This document shows, one piece after another, positions 14,377 to 20,157 of a stretch of DNA of 26,884 nt. Where the stretch lies: positions 1-26,884 of IMG/VR virus record IMGVR_UViG_3300007734_000530, one strand, 5' to 3'. The stretch's first letter is position 1. Every line of letters begins with the position of its first letter. Made by a program: the position numbers and the translations under genes. Under the pieces are notes generated by a model, which worked only from the letters and a program-made list of their open reading frames with translations, ran no database searches and was not told where the DNA came from. The DNA is from a virus.

Positions 14377-15613
14377 TGAAGTCGTGTGGCTCGCCTGTGG
14401 CTTCCAGTATCGGCTGGTTGCCTGTGTGCTTTTGATATCGGGCGCAGATCACATCTACATAGTGTGGGTCTAGTTCCATTAGGTATGCGATGCGGTTGGT
14501 TTCTTGTGCTGCGATGAGGGTTGAGCCTGAGCCACCGAATAGGTCTAAAACAATTTGATTTTTGTCGGTAGAGTTCACAATTGCTTTGCCAATCAGTTCT
14601 ACAGGTTTTTGCGTGGGATGAACATAAGCGATTGTGCTTCCTCTTGTGAACGACCAAACATCAGATTGTGCTTTATCACCCTTCCACTGTCCTTTACTGT
14701 AAAAGATAAATTCGTGCTGGGGTCGGTAATGAGATTGCCCGAGTCCAATAGATTGTTTATCCCAAACGATGCAGTTATCAATTTGTCTTCCAGCATTTTG
14801 TAAAGCAACTGAGAACTCCAAGTAAGTTCTCCATGTAAGACATACATAAAGAGATCCTTCTTGGGTTAAAAATGAAGTTCCTATTTTGATACTGCTACTC
14901 AATAAATCTGTAAGTTCTTTGCCTTCTAAATCATCGTTCATAATCATCCCGTGCGCTTTTACTTTTGCGCCTTGAGGCGTAGAACCTTTAGCCCTTCCTC
15001 CACCGTAAAACATTCCGTAAGGAGGATCTGTAAATACCATCTGCACTTCTTTAACGCCAGACAAAAGTTTTTTAACTTCTATCTCGTTAGTTGAATCACC
15101 GCACATAACCCGATGCTCGCCCAACAACCAAACATCACCTAACTTAGATATCGCTGGCACTTGCTCAGGTATTTCGTCAACATCGGTAGGCAGCGCAAAG
15201 TGTCCTAAGTCTTTGAGCAGGCTGTCTAGGTCATCGCCGTCAAATGCTGTGCCTTCTAAACCGATGTCTGTTTCGGATAGTTGTTTGAGTAGTTCTGCTA
15301 GTCCTGAGTCATCGTATGAGGCGAGATCGGTTGTTCTGTTGTCTGCGAGCAGTATGCGTAAGGCTTCGTCATCGTCTTTGGTTTCTATGAATCCTGCGTT
15401 GATCTGTTGCCAGCCGAGAGCCTTTGCTGCTTTCCAAGTGTGGTTGCCTGCGAGGATACGGTTGGTGCGTTTATCCACCACGATTGGGCGATACTGCCCG
15501 TGTGCCTTCAATGACTCCGAGATTGCCCCGATATCGCCTTGACGCACATTCTTCGGGTGTGCTTCAACCGAATCAATATCTACAATCGTGTGTTCAATTT
15601 TTCGTTGTTCCAT
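14363..15613 (-). CDS. ParB-like/DNA methyltransferase fusion (N6-adenine or N4-cytosine type)
   Basis: This 416-residue protein has a ParB/Srx-like domain over residues 10-100 (AHPKNVRQGD, YRPIVVDKRT, ILAGNHTWKAAKALGW) and a methyltransferase from about 155. Motif IV is DPPYG at 196-200, HPTQKP is at 332-337, and motif I, DLFGGSGST, is at 357-365. That order is class beta. It should transfer a methyl group from S-adenosylmethionine to adenine (DPPYG favours N6-adenine) in phage DNA, either for protection from host restriction or for regulation. Fusions of this kind are frequent in phages and mobile elements. The start lies one base after the stop of the zinc-ribbon gene upstream. Confidence 0.93.
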   Translation of the reverse strand: MEQRKIEHTIVDIDSVEAHPKNVRQGDIGAISESLKAHGQYRPIVVDKRTNRILAGNHTWKAAKALGWQQINAGFIETKDDDEALRILLADNRTTDLASYDDSGLAELLKQLSETDIGLEGTAFDGDDLDSLLKDLGHFALPTDVDEIPEQVPAISKLGDVWLLGEHRVMCGDSTNEIEVKKLLSGVKEVQMVFTDPPYGMFYGGGRAKGSTPQGAKVKAHGMIMNDDLEGKELTDLLSSSIKIGTSFLTQEGSLYVCLTWRTYLEFSVALQNAGRQIDNCIVWDKQSIGLGQSHYRPQHEFIFYSKGQWKGDKAQSDVWSFTRGSTIAYVHPTQKPVELIGKAIVNSTDKNQIVLDLFGGSGSTLIAAQETNRIAYLMELDPHYVDVICARYQKHTGNQPILEATGEPHDFNADH

Positions 15614-15614
15614 C

Positions 15615-15776
15615 TCAATCCTCGTCTATTTGATAGTTGGCGTAACTCATGGTGATTAATTTGCCTTCAGAGGTTACACCTATCCAAGTCGGTGCATCGC
15701 TGTCGCAGAGACAGCCCACTGTTCGTTTGGGGTCTGGCTCAAAAGCGTGACCGCAGTTGAGGCACTTGATTCGCAT
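15615..15776 (-). CDS. Small zinc-ribbon protein, 53 aa
   Basis: The ATG at 15776 is chosen because it follows the preceding stop by four bases and begins the compact domain; a longer frame upstream only repeats codons of the neighbour. The product opens MRIKCLNCGHAFEPDPKRTV and has GCLCDSDAPTWIGV, giving four cysteines (C5, C8, C22, C24) in a zinc-ribbon layout, then a beta-type end with ITMSYANYQIDED. Its neighbours are a coiled-coil protein and the methyltransferase. A nucleic-acid-binding or adaptor role is possible. No closer family is recognised. Confidence 0.75.
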   Translation of the reverse strand: MRIKCLNCGHAFEPDPKRTVGCLCDSDAPTWIGVTSEGKLITMSYANYQIDED

Positions 15777-15780
15777 CTGG

Positions 15781-15996
15781 TTACAGTTCTGCGCCTTGCG
15801 ACATGGCGATTCGCATACGATCAACCATCTGCTTATACATCGCTAGTTCTTGTACCGCTTTGGCGTAAGCCTCGTTCAAAGTTTCTTTCTCAGCCTTCAA
15901 CAAGTCTCTGTCCTCTCGCATATGGTCAAGGGCAACCTGCATATCGTCTGTTCGTGCCTGCCAGTGCTGAAGTTCGGCGTTCAAACTTTCGCTCAT
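15781..15996 (-). CDS. Coiled-coil protein, 71 aa
   Basis: This short product is almost wholly helical with heptad spacing: ELQHWQARTDDMQVALDHMR and LKAEKETLNEAYAKAVQELA. It ends MVDRMRIAMSQGAEL. The start overlaps (ATGA) the stop of a 44-codon helical gene, so the two are translated together. Coiled-coil miniproteins of this sort in phage early regions often bind host proteins, but no partner is visible. There are no cysteines or membrane segments. Confidence 0.7.
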   Translation of the reverse strand: MSESLNAELQHWQARTDDMQVALDHMREDRDLLKAEKETLNEAYAKAVQELAMYKQMVDRMRIAMSQGAEL

Positions 15997-16127
15997 TTCT
16001 TTTGCCTCCGTTTCTTGATCTCTGCTTCTAACGCTTCAACAGTTGCTATCAACTGATCTGCTTCCATCTGCCCAACGCTTAACCTTCGTAAGAATGCTAC
16101 CGCATTCTGTAAGTCTCTCAATGTCAT
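15993..16127 (-). CDS. Helical miniprotein, 44 aa
   Basis: This frame runs from ATG 16127 to TGA overlapping the next start (ATGA). The product begins MTLRDLQNAVAFLRRLSVGQ, continues ADQLIATVEALEAEIKKRRQ and is predicted to be two amphipathic helices with a basic end. Its own ATG overlaps a TGA of a frame that continues upstream through the structured region to the end of the membrane-protein gene. The tight overlaps on both sides favour real translation. It may interact with the coiled-coil protein encoded next. Function unknown. Confidence 0.65.
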   Translation of the reverse strand: MTLRDLQNAVAFLRRLSVGQMEADQLIATVEALEAEIKKRRQKK

Positions 16128-16155
16128 AACACTCCGCTTTCCTTATCGGTGAACA

Positions 16156-16232
16156 TTCCCTGTGCCACCATTTCAGGTGGTGCTTCACGCTCAAGAGGGG
16201 AAAGAAAGCGAAGCGCAGATTGCCACAGGGAA
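16156..16232 (-). other. Three-way-junction RNA fold candidate
   Basis: In a 116-base gap between two genes, three nested helices can form. The outer helix pairs TTCCCTGTG with CACAGGGAA (nine perfect pairs, 16224..16232 with 16156..16164). One arm pairs GCTTCGCT with AGCG-tg-AAGC (16182..16214), and another pairs CCACC with GGTGG around a six-base loop (16165..16180). The total of 77 bases suggests a regulatory RNA, an RNA-processing site or a translational switch. The same bases also keep an open frame (see findings). Confidence 0.5.
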
Positions 16233-16243
16233 CGACTTTGAGC

Positions 16244-16468
16244 CTATCGGCTGCGAGTGTTGTAAGTCTTGCGCCTCTTGTAACTTGTTTGGTAATTGAT
16301 GATGCTGAACGCCCTAAGTGCTGTTCTAAGCAGCAATCCGATGATGATGCCGTAGCCGACCCAGCCGAGAGGCGTGGATTCGGTTTCGCTTGGCAGCAAC
16401 GCCATCGCTAATAGGCAGGCGATCAACCCGACTGATATCCCTAGTTTGAATTGCGGTGTCATTTTCAT
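16244..16468 (-). CDS. Small membrane protein, 74 aa
   Basis: After MKMTPQFK there are two hydrophobic stretches, LGISVGLIACLLAMALL (about residues 9-25) and GWVGYGIIIGLLLRTAL (about 35-51), followed by a basic tail (YKRRKTYNTRSR). It is probably an inner-membrane hairpin with a cytoplasmic, basic C-terminus. The start overlaps (ATGA) the gene upstream. The TAG stop is followed in the same frame by 39 more sense codons, raising the chance of a longer readthrough form. Holin-like or superinfection-exclusion functions are possible; none can be shown. Confidence 0.65.
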   Translation of the reverse strand: MKMTPQFKLGISVGLIACLLAMALLPSETESTPLGWVGYGIIIGLLLRTALRAFSIINYQTSYKRRKTYNTRSR

Positions 16469-16767
16469 TCTCCTATCTCATCTATGTTGTATTGGACTTT
16501 TTCTACTTTGCACAAATGCACTCGTTCTTCGTTCAATGTCATCATTGATTTCAGGAACTCTTGTGCGCCTGTTTGTATGTCCTCGCCTTGTGAAGCGAGA
16601 TGCAGCAGGTTCATCAACCAGCCGAGCGCACCAATCTCGTCAAAGCCTGCATCGGCTTCGTCATCTGACCAGTCGTGCATCGCCACAACAAGCCTTATTT
16701 CAAATAGGGCGGTGTCGCCCGATGCGATCAGTTCTATGTGGTCTAGTGAATGTTTAGTGATTTTCAT
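16465..16767 (-). CDS. Acidic unknown protein, 100 aa
   Basis: This small acidic protein begins MKITKHSLDHIELIASGDTA and contains FEIRLVVAMHDWSDDEADAG, a Leu-rich segment (GALGWLMNLLHLASQGEDI) and a short C-terminal strand. There is one cysteine and no membrane helix. It is joined by four-base overlaps to both neighbours (zinc-finger gene upstream, membrane-protein gene downstream). I do not recognise it. The acidic surface could suggest a DNA mimic or binder of a basic host protein, but that is speculation from composition. Confidence 0.65.
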   Translation of the reverse strand: MKITKHSLDHIELIASGDTALFEIRLVVAMHDWSDDEADAGFDEIGALGWLMNLLHLASQGEDIQTGAQEFLKSMMTLNEERVHLCKVEKVQYNIDEIGE

Positions 16768-16922
16768 TTTGCCTCCTCTGTTTTGATTTCTTGAACTCTT
16801 GAAGTGTGCATCAAGGTATAACCAGCACGAACTCGGTTAAATACATCTTGACACCAATCACCTGCTTTTGCTTTGCATTCTGGACATTCAACATCAACTG
16901 TTTTAATTTTTATTGATTTCAT
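16764..16922 (-). CDS. Phage-type zinc finger protein, 52 aa
   Basis: The ATG at 16922 overlaps the stop of the gene upstream and follows GAGGAGGCAAA, so it is preferred over an earlier start. The product reads MKSIKIKTVDVECPECKAKA, then GDWCQDVFNRVRAGYTLMHT and SRV. The pattern CPxCxAxAGDWC...HxSR matches the small zinc-binding domain widespread in actinobacteria and their phages, with C14/C17/C24 and the His as ligands. These domains probably bind DNA or protein; none in phages has a settled role that I can name. It is translationally coupled on both sides. Confidence 0.85.
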   Translation of the reverse strand: MKSIKIKTVDVECPECKAKAGDWCQDVFNRVRAGYTLMHTSRVQEIKTEEAK

Positions 16923-17233
16923 TTTGCCTCCTCTGGGTATTCGCCACTGTAGCAACCGTTGCTGTAGTCCGCTGACATTTCAAGCAAGCCGATCTCTGAC
17001 GCTTTAACTTGCTTTATTACGCTGATCATTTCGCTAATGATTTCGCCGTGTTCCGTTCCGCAGGTTTCGTCTATCTCCTGCAAACTAGCGCAGGCGAGTC
17101 GTAATCCTGCTAATGCTTTTCGGTATTGGTTGTTAATAATTCGCAGTTCTTCTTGAATATCTCTGTCGTCAACTGCGTTGATTATTTCTACGACCACCCT
17201 TTGATGGGGGGTCGGTTGCTTTATTGCTCTCAT
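16919..17233 (-). CDS. Helical unknown protein, 104 aa
   Basis: The start ATG has a GAGGAGG site and a partial version of the shared leader (CAAGAGGAGGAAACAAAATG). The product is mainly helical: MRAIKQPTPHQRVVVEIINA, DIQEELRIINNQYRKALAGL and EIISEMISVIKQVKASEIGL. It contains C49, C58 and C93 without a clear metal site. The end GCYSGEYPEEAK is flexible. A small helical bundle is likely. Position after a gap with a hairpin shows that it opens a transcription or translation unit of four coupled genes (17233 to 16244). I do not recognise its function. Confidence 0.65.
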   Translation of the reverse strand: MRAIKQPTPHQRVVVEIINAVDDRDIQEELRIINNQYRKALAGLRLACASLQEIDETCGTEHGEIISEMISVIKQVKASEIGLLEMSADYSNGCYSGEYPEEAK

Positions 17234-17280
17234 TTTGTTTCCTCCTCTTGGTTGATGTTTGATTTCGGCTTTCGCCTTGT

Positions 17281-17320
17281 GGGTGTTCAGGGCTTGAACC
17301 TGAAAGCCTGCCAGCCACCC
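17281..17320 (-). other. Hairpin resembling a tRNA acceptor/T-arm
   Basis: In the 97-base gap before the gene at 17233, TCAGG-TTCAAGC-CCTGA forms a five-pair stem with a seven-base loop that fits the T-loop consensus TTCRANY. A GGGTG/CACCC helix encloses it. There is no D arm or anticodon arm, so it is not a tRNA. It could be a processing or attenuation site. Confidence 0.4.
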
Positions 17321-17330
17321 GATCTTGCGG

Positions 17331-17609
17331 TCAGTTTGCTTTCAGATAGATGCGAGTAACCGATGTGCCTGATGGATTTTCAAGTTCTAGGCATACTTGA
17401 TTATTTCGCCCAAGAACAAAAACCTTGACTCTTGCGATGTTTTTGTTGATGTGCTTAATGTGCTTTTGAATTTCTTTTGATACTTTTTCGGCATCAATGT
17501 TTTCATCATCAAGGTTGTAATATTCACCGCCACACCCACAAGCACAACCAGTGCGCCCACGATATGTTTGCTCTATCTGTTCTAATGTAATTTCTGTTGC
17601 TAATGACAT
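17331..17609 (-). CDS. Cys-rich unknown protein, 92 aa
   Basis: The gene follows a full copy of the shared leader (AGTTCAAGAGGAGGACTTAG). The N-terminal third has GRTGCACGCGGEYYN, a CxCxC cluster within a Gly-rich loop that could bind zinc or a cluster. Next is a Lys-rich helix (KVSKEIQKHIKHINKNIARV), then strands VFVLGRNNQVCLELENPSG and TRIYLK. The two-part plan suggests a small DNA- or RNA-associated protein. No family is recognised. It sits 44 bases after the 55-codon gene upstream, so its leader probably gives independent translation. Confidence 0.7.
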   Translation of the reverse strand: MSLATEITLEQIEQTYRGRTGCACGCGGEYYNLDDENIDAEKVSKEIQKHIKHINKNIARVKVFVLGRNNQVCLELENPSGTSVTRIYLKAN

Positions 17610-17612
17610 TTC

Positions 17613-17633
17613 TAAGTCCTCCTCTTGAACTTT
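17613..17633 (-). promoter_or_regulatory. Shared leader/ribosome-site repeat (copy B)
   Basis: The minus strand reads AAAGTTCAAGAGGAGGACTT plus AG, with AA before the ATG at 17609. It is identical to copy C (17825..17845) over at least 21 bases, much longer than chance or ribosome binding alone would require. Confidence 0.85.
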
Positions 17634-17653
17634 GGTTATTGGTTGTTTAATTG

Positions 17654-17821
17654 TTAGAAACCTGCAAGCACCATTCTAAAATGCTTGCGGAATTGTATAG
17701 TTGAAAATTCTGACCAGTCAGGATGATCGCCTGTCGTGTCCATCAACTCAATCAAGTTTTCTGCTTGCTTAGTATCAAACCCAAGAACCTCTTGGATTGT
17801 CTGTAATTGAAACTCGCTCAT
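17654..17821 (-). CDS. Small helical protein, 55 aa
   Basis: The ATG at 17821 is chosen because the shared leader precedes it. An upstream in-frame start would run through the leader itself. The product, MSEFQLQTIQEVLGFDTKQA with ENLIELMDTTGDHPDWSEFS and RKHFRMVLAGF, is a helical domain with an acidic middle. It could be a small protein-binding inhibitor, but no family is recognised. It is the first gene after the strong terminator at 17906..17945, with a promoter candidate between, so it opens a new transcript. Confidence 0.75.
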   Translation of the reverse strand: MSEFQLQTIQEVLGFDTKQAENLIELMDTTGDHPDWSEFSTIQFRKHFRMVLAGF

Positions 17822-17824
17822 TTC

Positions 17825-17845
17825 TAAGTCCTCCTCTTGAACTTT
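17825..17845 (-). promoter_or_regulatory. Shared leader/ribosome-site repeat (copy C)
   Basis: The same AAAGTTCAAGAGGAGGACTT string as copy B, followed by AGAA and the ATG at 17821. A short CAGG/CCTG inverted repeat lies just upstream of it. Confidence 0.85.
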
Positions 17846-17868
17846 CAGGCTGTTTACCTGATGACTCC

Positions 17869-17897
17869 AACATAGCGAATGTTGTGGCAATCACCAA
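17869..17897 (-). promoter_or_regulatory. Promoter candidate for the 17821 gene
   Basis: TTGGTG (17892..17897) and TATGTT (17869..17874) are separated by 17 bases. The -10 context CGCTATGTTGG resembles TGCTATACTGG at 24599. It lies directly after the terminator and 47 bases before the ATG. Confidence 0.5.
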
Positions 17898-17905
17898 ATC
17901 ATTAA

Positions 17906-17945
17906 AAGCCCGTAAAACCGCTAGTTTTAGCCATTTTATGGGCTT
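17906..17945 (-). terminator. Rho-independent terminator after the transglycosylase gene
   Basis: The arms AAGCCCATAAAA and TTTTACGGGCTT pair with one mismatch, and an inner GCTA-AAAC-TAGC helix extends the stem. The minus-strand continuation is TTAATG, so the run of Ts is CTTTT. It separates the secreted enzyme gene from the small-gene run. Confidence 0.8.
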
Positions 17946-17966
17946 CACAAAAAAAATCTTTAAAAA

Positions 17967-18491
17967 TCAACAACCAAGCCACGCCGACCAGCCACACCTG
18001 CCCAGCCCCCGATCATAGGCAATAAGAGCCTGCGCCGAAGCAATCGTGACATCAACATCAAACAAATCTGTCGGCATCAACTCCCGATCTAAAACTGTCT
18101 GCAAATACCCTCTCGGATAGTAGGTCGTGCGCTGCACCCAGAAGAGATTGATCTGGAACAGACCAAGCGAACCTTTTACGCCTTGCACCGTGTTCGGGTC
18201 ATTCTTGTTGTGCGCCGTTGCGATACAGCGAGACTCACGCCAAACGATCTGATCTGCTTTCACAACATCTTTCTCAAGCCAGCCAGCGTCACGCAAACGA
18301 TTCCAAAGGTCAGGACACTTAGCCCAAGCAGGAACAGTGCGCTTTGTCTCTGGCACAAAATCAAACGGGTGCTGCACCATCTGCTTGCGGTCAATCTGCT
18401 TAGGTGCTTCGGCAGCGTCAGCAATACCAACCCAACTAATAAAACTTGCAACAAATAAAGCAACAATCTTTCGCATATCAACTCCGATCAC
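17967..18491 (-). CDS. Secreted lytic transglycosylase (SLT/lysozyme-like)
   Basis: The start is taken as GTG 18491, five bases after the GGAGG in the shared leader; ATG 18476 is a possible alternative. The N-terminus MRKIVALFVASFISWVGIAD followed by AAEA is a signal peptide. The mature part has WRESRC with the likely catalytic Glu (residue 86) and GSLGLFQIN (107-115), the typical SLT motif pair, and ends GWSAWLGC. It would cleave the glycan strands of peptidoglycan. Export through the host Sec system is unusual for a phage lysin lacking a tail context. It could aid lysis, remodel the wall, or act on released particles. Two Cys near the end may pair. Confidence 0.85.
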   Translation of the reverse strand: MIGVDMRKIVALFVASFISWVGIADAAEAPKQIDRKQMVQHPFDFVPETKRTVPAWAKCPDLWNRLRDAGWLEKDVVKADQIVWRESRCIATAHNKNDPNTVQGVKGSLGLFQINLFWVQRTTYYPRGYLQTVLDRELMPTDLFDVDVTIASAQALIAYDRGLGRCGWSAWLGC

Positions 18492-18494
18492 CGT

Positions 18495-18511
18495 GTCCTC
18501 CTTCTGAACTT
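18495..18511 (-). promoter_or_regulatory. Shared leader/ribosome-site repeat (copy D, AGAAGG variant)
   Basis: The minus strand reads AAGTTCAGAAGGAGGAC, three bases before the likely GTG start. It shares the upstream TATAACCAA-like context with copy B (AATAACCAA). Confidence 0.75.
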
Positions 18512-18622
18512 GGTTATAGGTTTCTAGTTTTCTTTGTTCTGTCCTTGACAGGTCGTGGCGTGTTCGCTCATCGTTCGCCTCAATCGGCGTATATGTCAAC
18601 CCTAGCATTACTGCTGATGACT

Positions 18623-18644
18623 TTGAACATATATATATATTCAA
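18623..18644. repeat. 22-base AT-rich palindrome
   Basis: TTGAACATATATATATATTCAA is self-complementary except for one pair. It lies about 130 bases before the transglycosylase start. Possible roles are an operator, a cruciform or part of a replication origin; nothing nearby settles which. Confidence 0.6.
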
Positions 18645-18744
18645 GTTTCAACAAACTTTAGAGATTACTCAGTCCCCCTATCGCTCTGCCTCACTGCGAT
18701 TCCCTTATCTTTATTATTCGCCTCACACCATAATTGCTTACAGC

Positions 18745-18772
18745 GTGATCTACCCTCGTTACCGAGTGTCAC
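18745..18772 (-). other. Hairpin with GTAA tetraloop
   Basis: The gap 18645..18833 has no gene that I can support. Within it CTCG-GTAA-CGAG, enclosed by GTGA/TCAC, forms a stable small fold on the minus strand, right after the stop of the replication-loader-like gene. It may stabilise or attenuate that message. Confidence 0.35.
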
Positions 18773-18833
18773 CAACTACCGTGCGAATGGTTTAGGTCTG
18801 CGTGAGTATTCTTCTCGTTTTCGTTTATTACTT

Positions 18834-19235
18834 TTATGCTGCGCCGAACTCCCGACACTTACAAGGCACAACATATGTGTATGTGCGCCCCATAACAGTT
18901 TTCGTGAAGCCTTCACAGATCAGTTCTTTGGCGTTGTAATTCCATCGCCTGCCGTTATCCCAACCGTTACCGTCACAAATTTCGCAAACAACAATCGTCT
19001 GATCGGTTGCAGGTTTACGAAGCAAAGCAAACGCCTTGTGAACTTCTTTTAGGCTCGGGAACTTGTCGTGATACTCCATAATCAACGGCACAACTTTTCG
19101 TGCGTCATCAACATCTTGCAGCAACAAAAAGTCGTCAGCAGTCCAAGCGTTTTTCACAGTGTTACGCCCTATCTGGCTTGTCGGGAACAGACCGCAAATA
19201 CGATCAATAAACCCTTCTATCTGTGCTGGTGTCAT
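18834..19235 (-). CDS. Replication loader/organiser-like protein with DnaJ-type zinc motif
   Basis: The ATG at 19235 overlaps the previous stop (ATGA), giving 133 residues. The N-terminal half (MTPAQIEGFIDRICGLFPTS; NAWTADDFLLLQDVDDARKV; DKFPSLKEVHKAFALLR) has the plan of phage helicase-loader or replisome-organiser domains: a helix, a W near residue 32, and an 'FPSL.Ev..a' helix. The C-terminal half has CEICDGNGWDNG and CKCREF, a DnaJ-like zinc site. It may deliver a helicase or polymerase to the origin. The assignment is tentative because no helicase is encoded in this window. It ends before a gap with a hairpin. Confidence 0.5.
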   Translation of the reverse strand: MTPAQIEGFIDRICGLFPTSQIGRNTVKNAWTADDFLLLQDVDDARKVVPLIMEYHDKFPSLKEVHKAFALLRKPATDQTIVVCEICDGNGWDNGRRWNYNAKELICEGFTKTVMGRTYTYVVPCKCREFGAA

Positions 19236-19663
19236 TCTGCCTCCTCTTTCAAGTCTCTGAATATAGCCCAATGAATGTCAACTTCCACGAACGCCTCATA
19301 TAGCGAGTATTTGGTGTCTTTGTTTACAATCGGCGCAGCCAAAATGTGTTCACCGTCAACCAGCAAAGCCATCGTGCGTTCGTGGTTCAACATCACAAAC
19401 CAAGTCTCTACATCAAGATCAACAAATTTGCGTTTACGAGCCGAGAAATGAATCTGCTCAAACGGAAAGTATCTGCCACGCCAGTTGTGTTTTACCTCTA
19501 CTTCAAAAGCAAATTGTCTGCCCCAGCGTGTAGCCAAAATATCTATACCGAACTGATCAGGGTTCACCCACGCTTCATAGCCTTTGCCCTCTAGCCATTC
19601 AATGATCTGGTATTTCGCCCAATCATCTTGCTCATAATGCTCTTGACTAAAAACCTTACTCAT
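19232..19663 (-). CDS. PD-(D/E)XK nuclease (resolvase-like)
   Basis: The ATG at 19663 is selected by its TAATG overlap with the previous stop and the upstream AAGGAGGACAG; the 143-residue product has no need of the longer frame. It contains a helix (DDWAKYQIIEWLEGKGYEAW), then FGIDILATRWGRQFAFEVEV and KHNW. D41 with E56-V-K58 forms the PD-(D/E)XK catalytic core. This family includes Holliday junction resolvases and replication-linked nucleases. It lies in the DNA-metabolism operon beside another nuclease candidate. Its substrate cannot be told from sequence. Confidence 0.85.
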   Translation of the reverse strand: MSKVFSQEHYEQDDWAKYQIIEWLEGKGYEAWVNPDQFGIDILATRWGRQFAFEVEVKHNWRGRYFPFEQIHFSARKRKFVDLDVETWFVMLNHERTMALLVDGEHILAAPIVNKDTKYSLYEAFVEVDIHWAIFRDLKEEAE

Positions 19664-20157
19664 TACTGTCCTCCTTCGTAGTATTCGTGCATCGCTGGTC
19701 GCACAAGTTCTTCCCAAGTGCTTAATCTGATCATCACAAGCCCTTCGCTGCCCCAATCATCAGGCATCAAAATTGCCCGTGTAGGTTTACGCAAAGAACC
19801 ATAATCAGCCTCGTTAGAACGCACCTGAGCCTCTATACGAAGCCACGCCGTAACTGCTGCGCCGATCTGCTTTCCTGCTTTCACCTCGTTAGCGAACAAC
19901 ACATCTTGCCAGCGTTCCTCGTTACCGTCACCAAACTTGTGTGAAGGTGCTACACCTAGACGCTTACGAGCCGTGCGCTGCTTGCTCAAGCCTTTCGTGC
20001 GTGAGCGTTTACCTCTCGCTGTCGGGTCTGAACAGCCTTTAACACGCCTATTGCCATCTCGTGCTGGTCTGCCAAGTGTGCCAAACTTTGGGCAATCTTG
20101 AAGGTTGCATTTGTCTCGGTTGCCTTGACATTCACCTTTGCGATCTTCATTCATCAT
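19663..20157 (-). CDS. Putative DNA-binding nuclease-like protein with Cys-rich N-terminus
   Basis: From the ATG at 20157 (11-base overlap with the gene before) the product has 164 residues. The N-terminus carries ECQGNRDKCNLQDCPKFGTL, a probable zinc site. A very basic middle (GKRSRTKGLSKQRTARKRLG) would bind nucleic acid. The C-terminal part has FGDGNEERWQDVLFANEVKA with an E-V-K motif that may be a PD-(D/E)XK core, then TRAILMPDDWGSEGLVMI. I infer a junction resolvase or related nuclease, less certain than its neighbour. Its last codons, EGGQ, also encode the AAGGAGGACAG ribosome site of the next gene. Confidence 0.5.
   Translation of the reverse strand: MMNEDRKGECQGNRDKCNLQDCPKFGTLGRPARDGNRRVKGCSDPTARGKRSRTKGLSKQRTARKRLGVAPSHKFGDGNEERWQDVLFANEVKAGKQIGAAVTAWLRIEAQVRSNEADYGSLRKPTRAILMPDDWGSEGLVMIRLSTWEELVRPAMHEYYEGGQ

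Noticed and set aside
14211-14657. Minus-strand open frame of 148 codons in another frame over the methyltransferase end and HNH start
   Set aside because: Arg/Thr/His/Pro-rich shadow sequence; both overlapping genes have clear catalytic motifs in their own frames.
17087-17317. GTG-started minus-strand frame overlapping the start of the 17233 gene
   Set aside because: The content is unlike a protein (RRKQNESNKATDPPSKGGRR) and the GAGGAGG site clearly serves the ATG at 17233.
18571-18599. TTGACA at 18594..18599 as a -35 for the transglycosylase gene
   Set aside because: The expected -10 at 17 bases reads GAACGA, which is too far from TATAAT. No better spacing was found.
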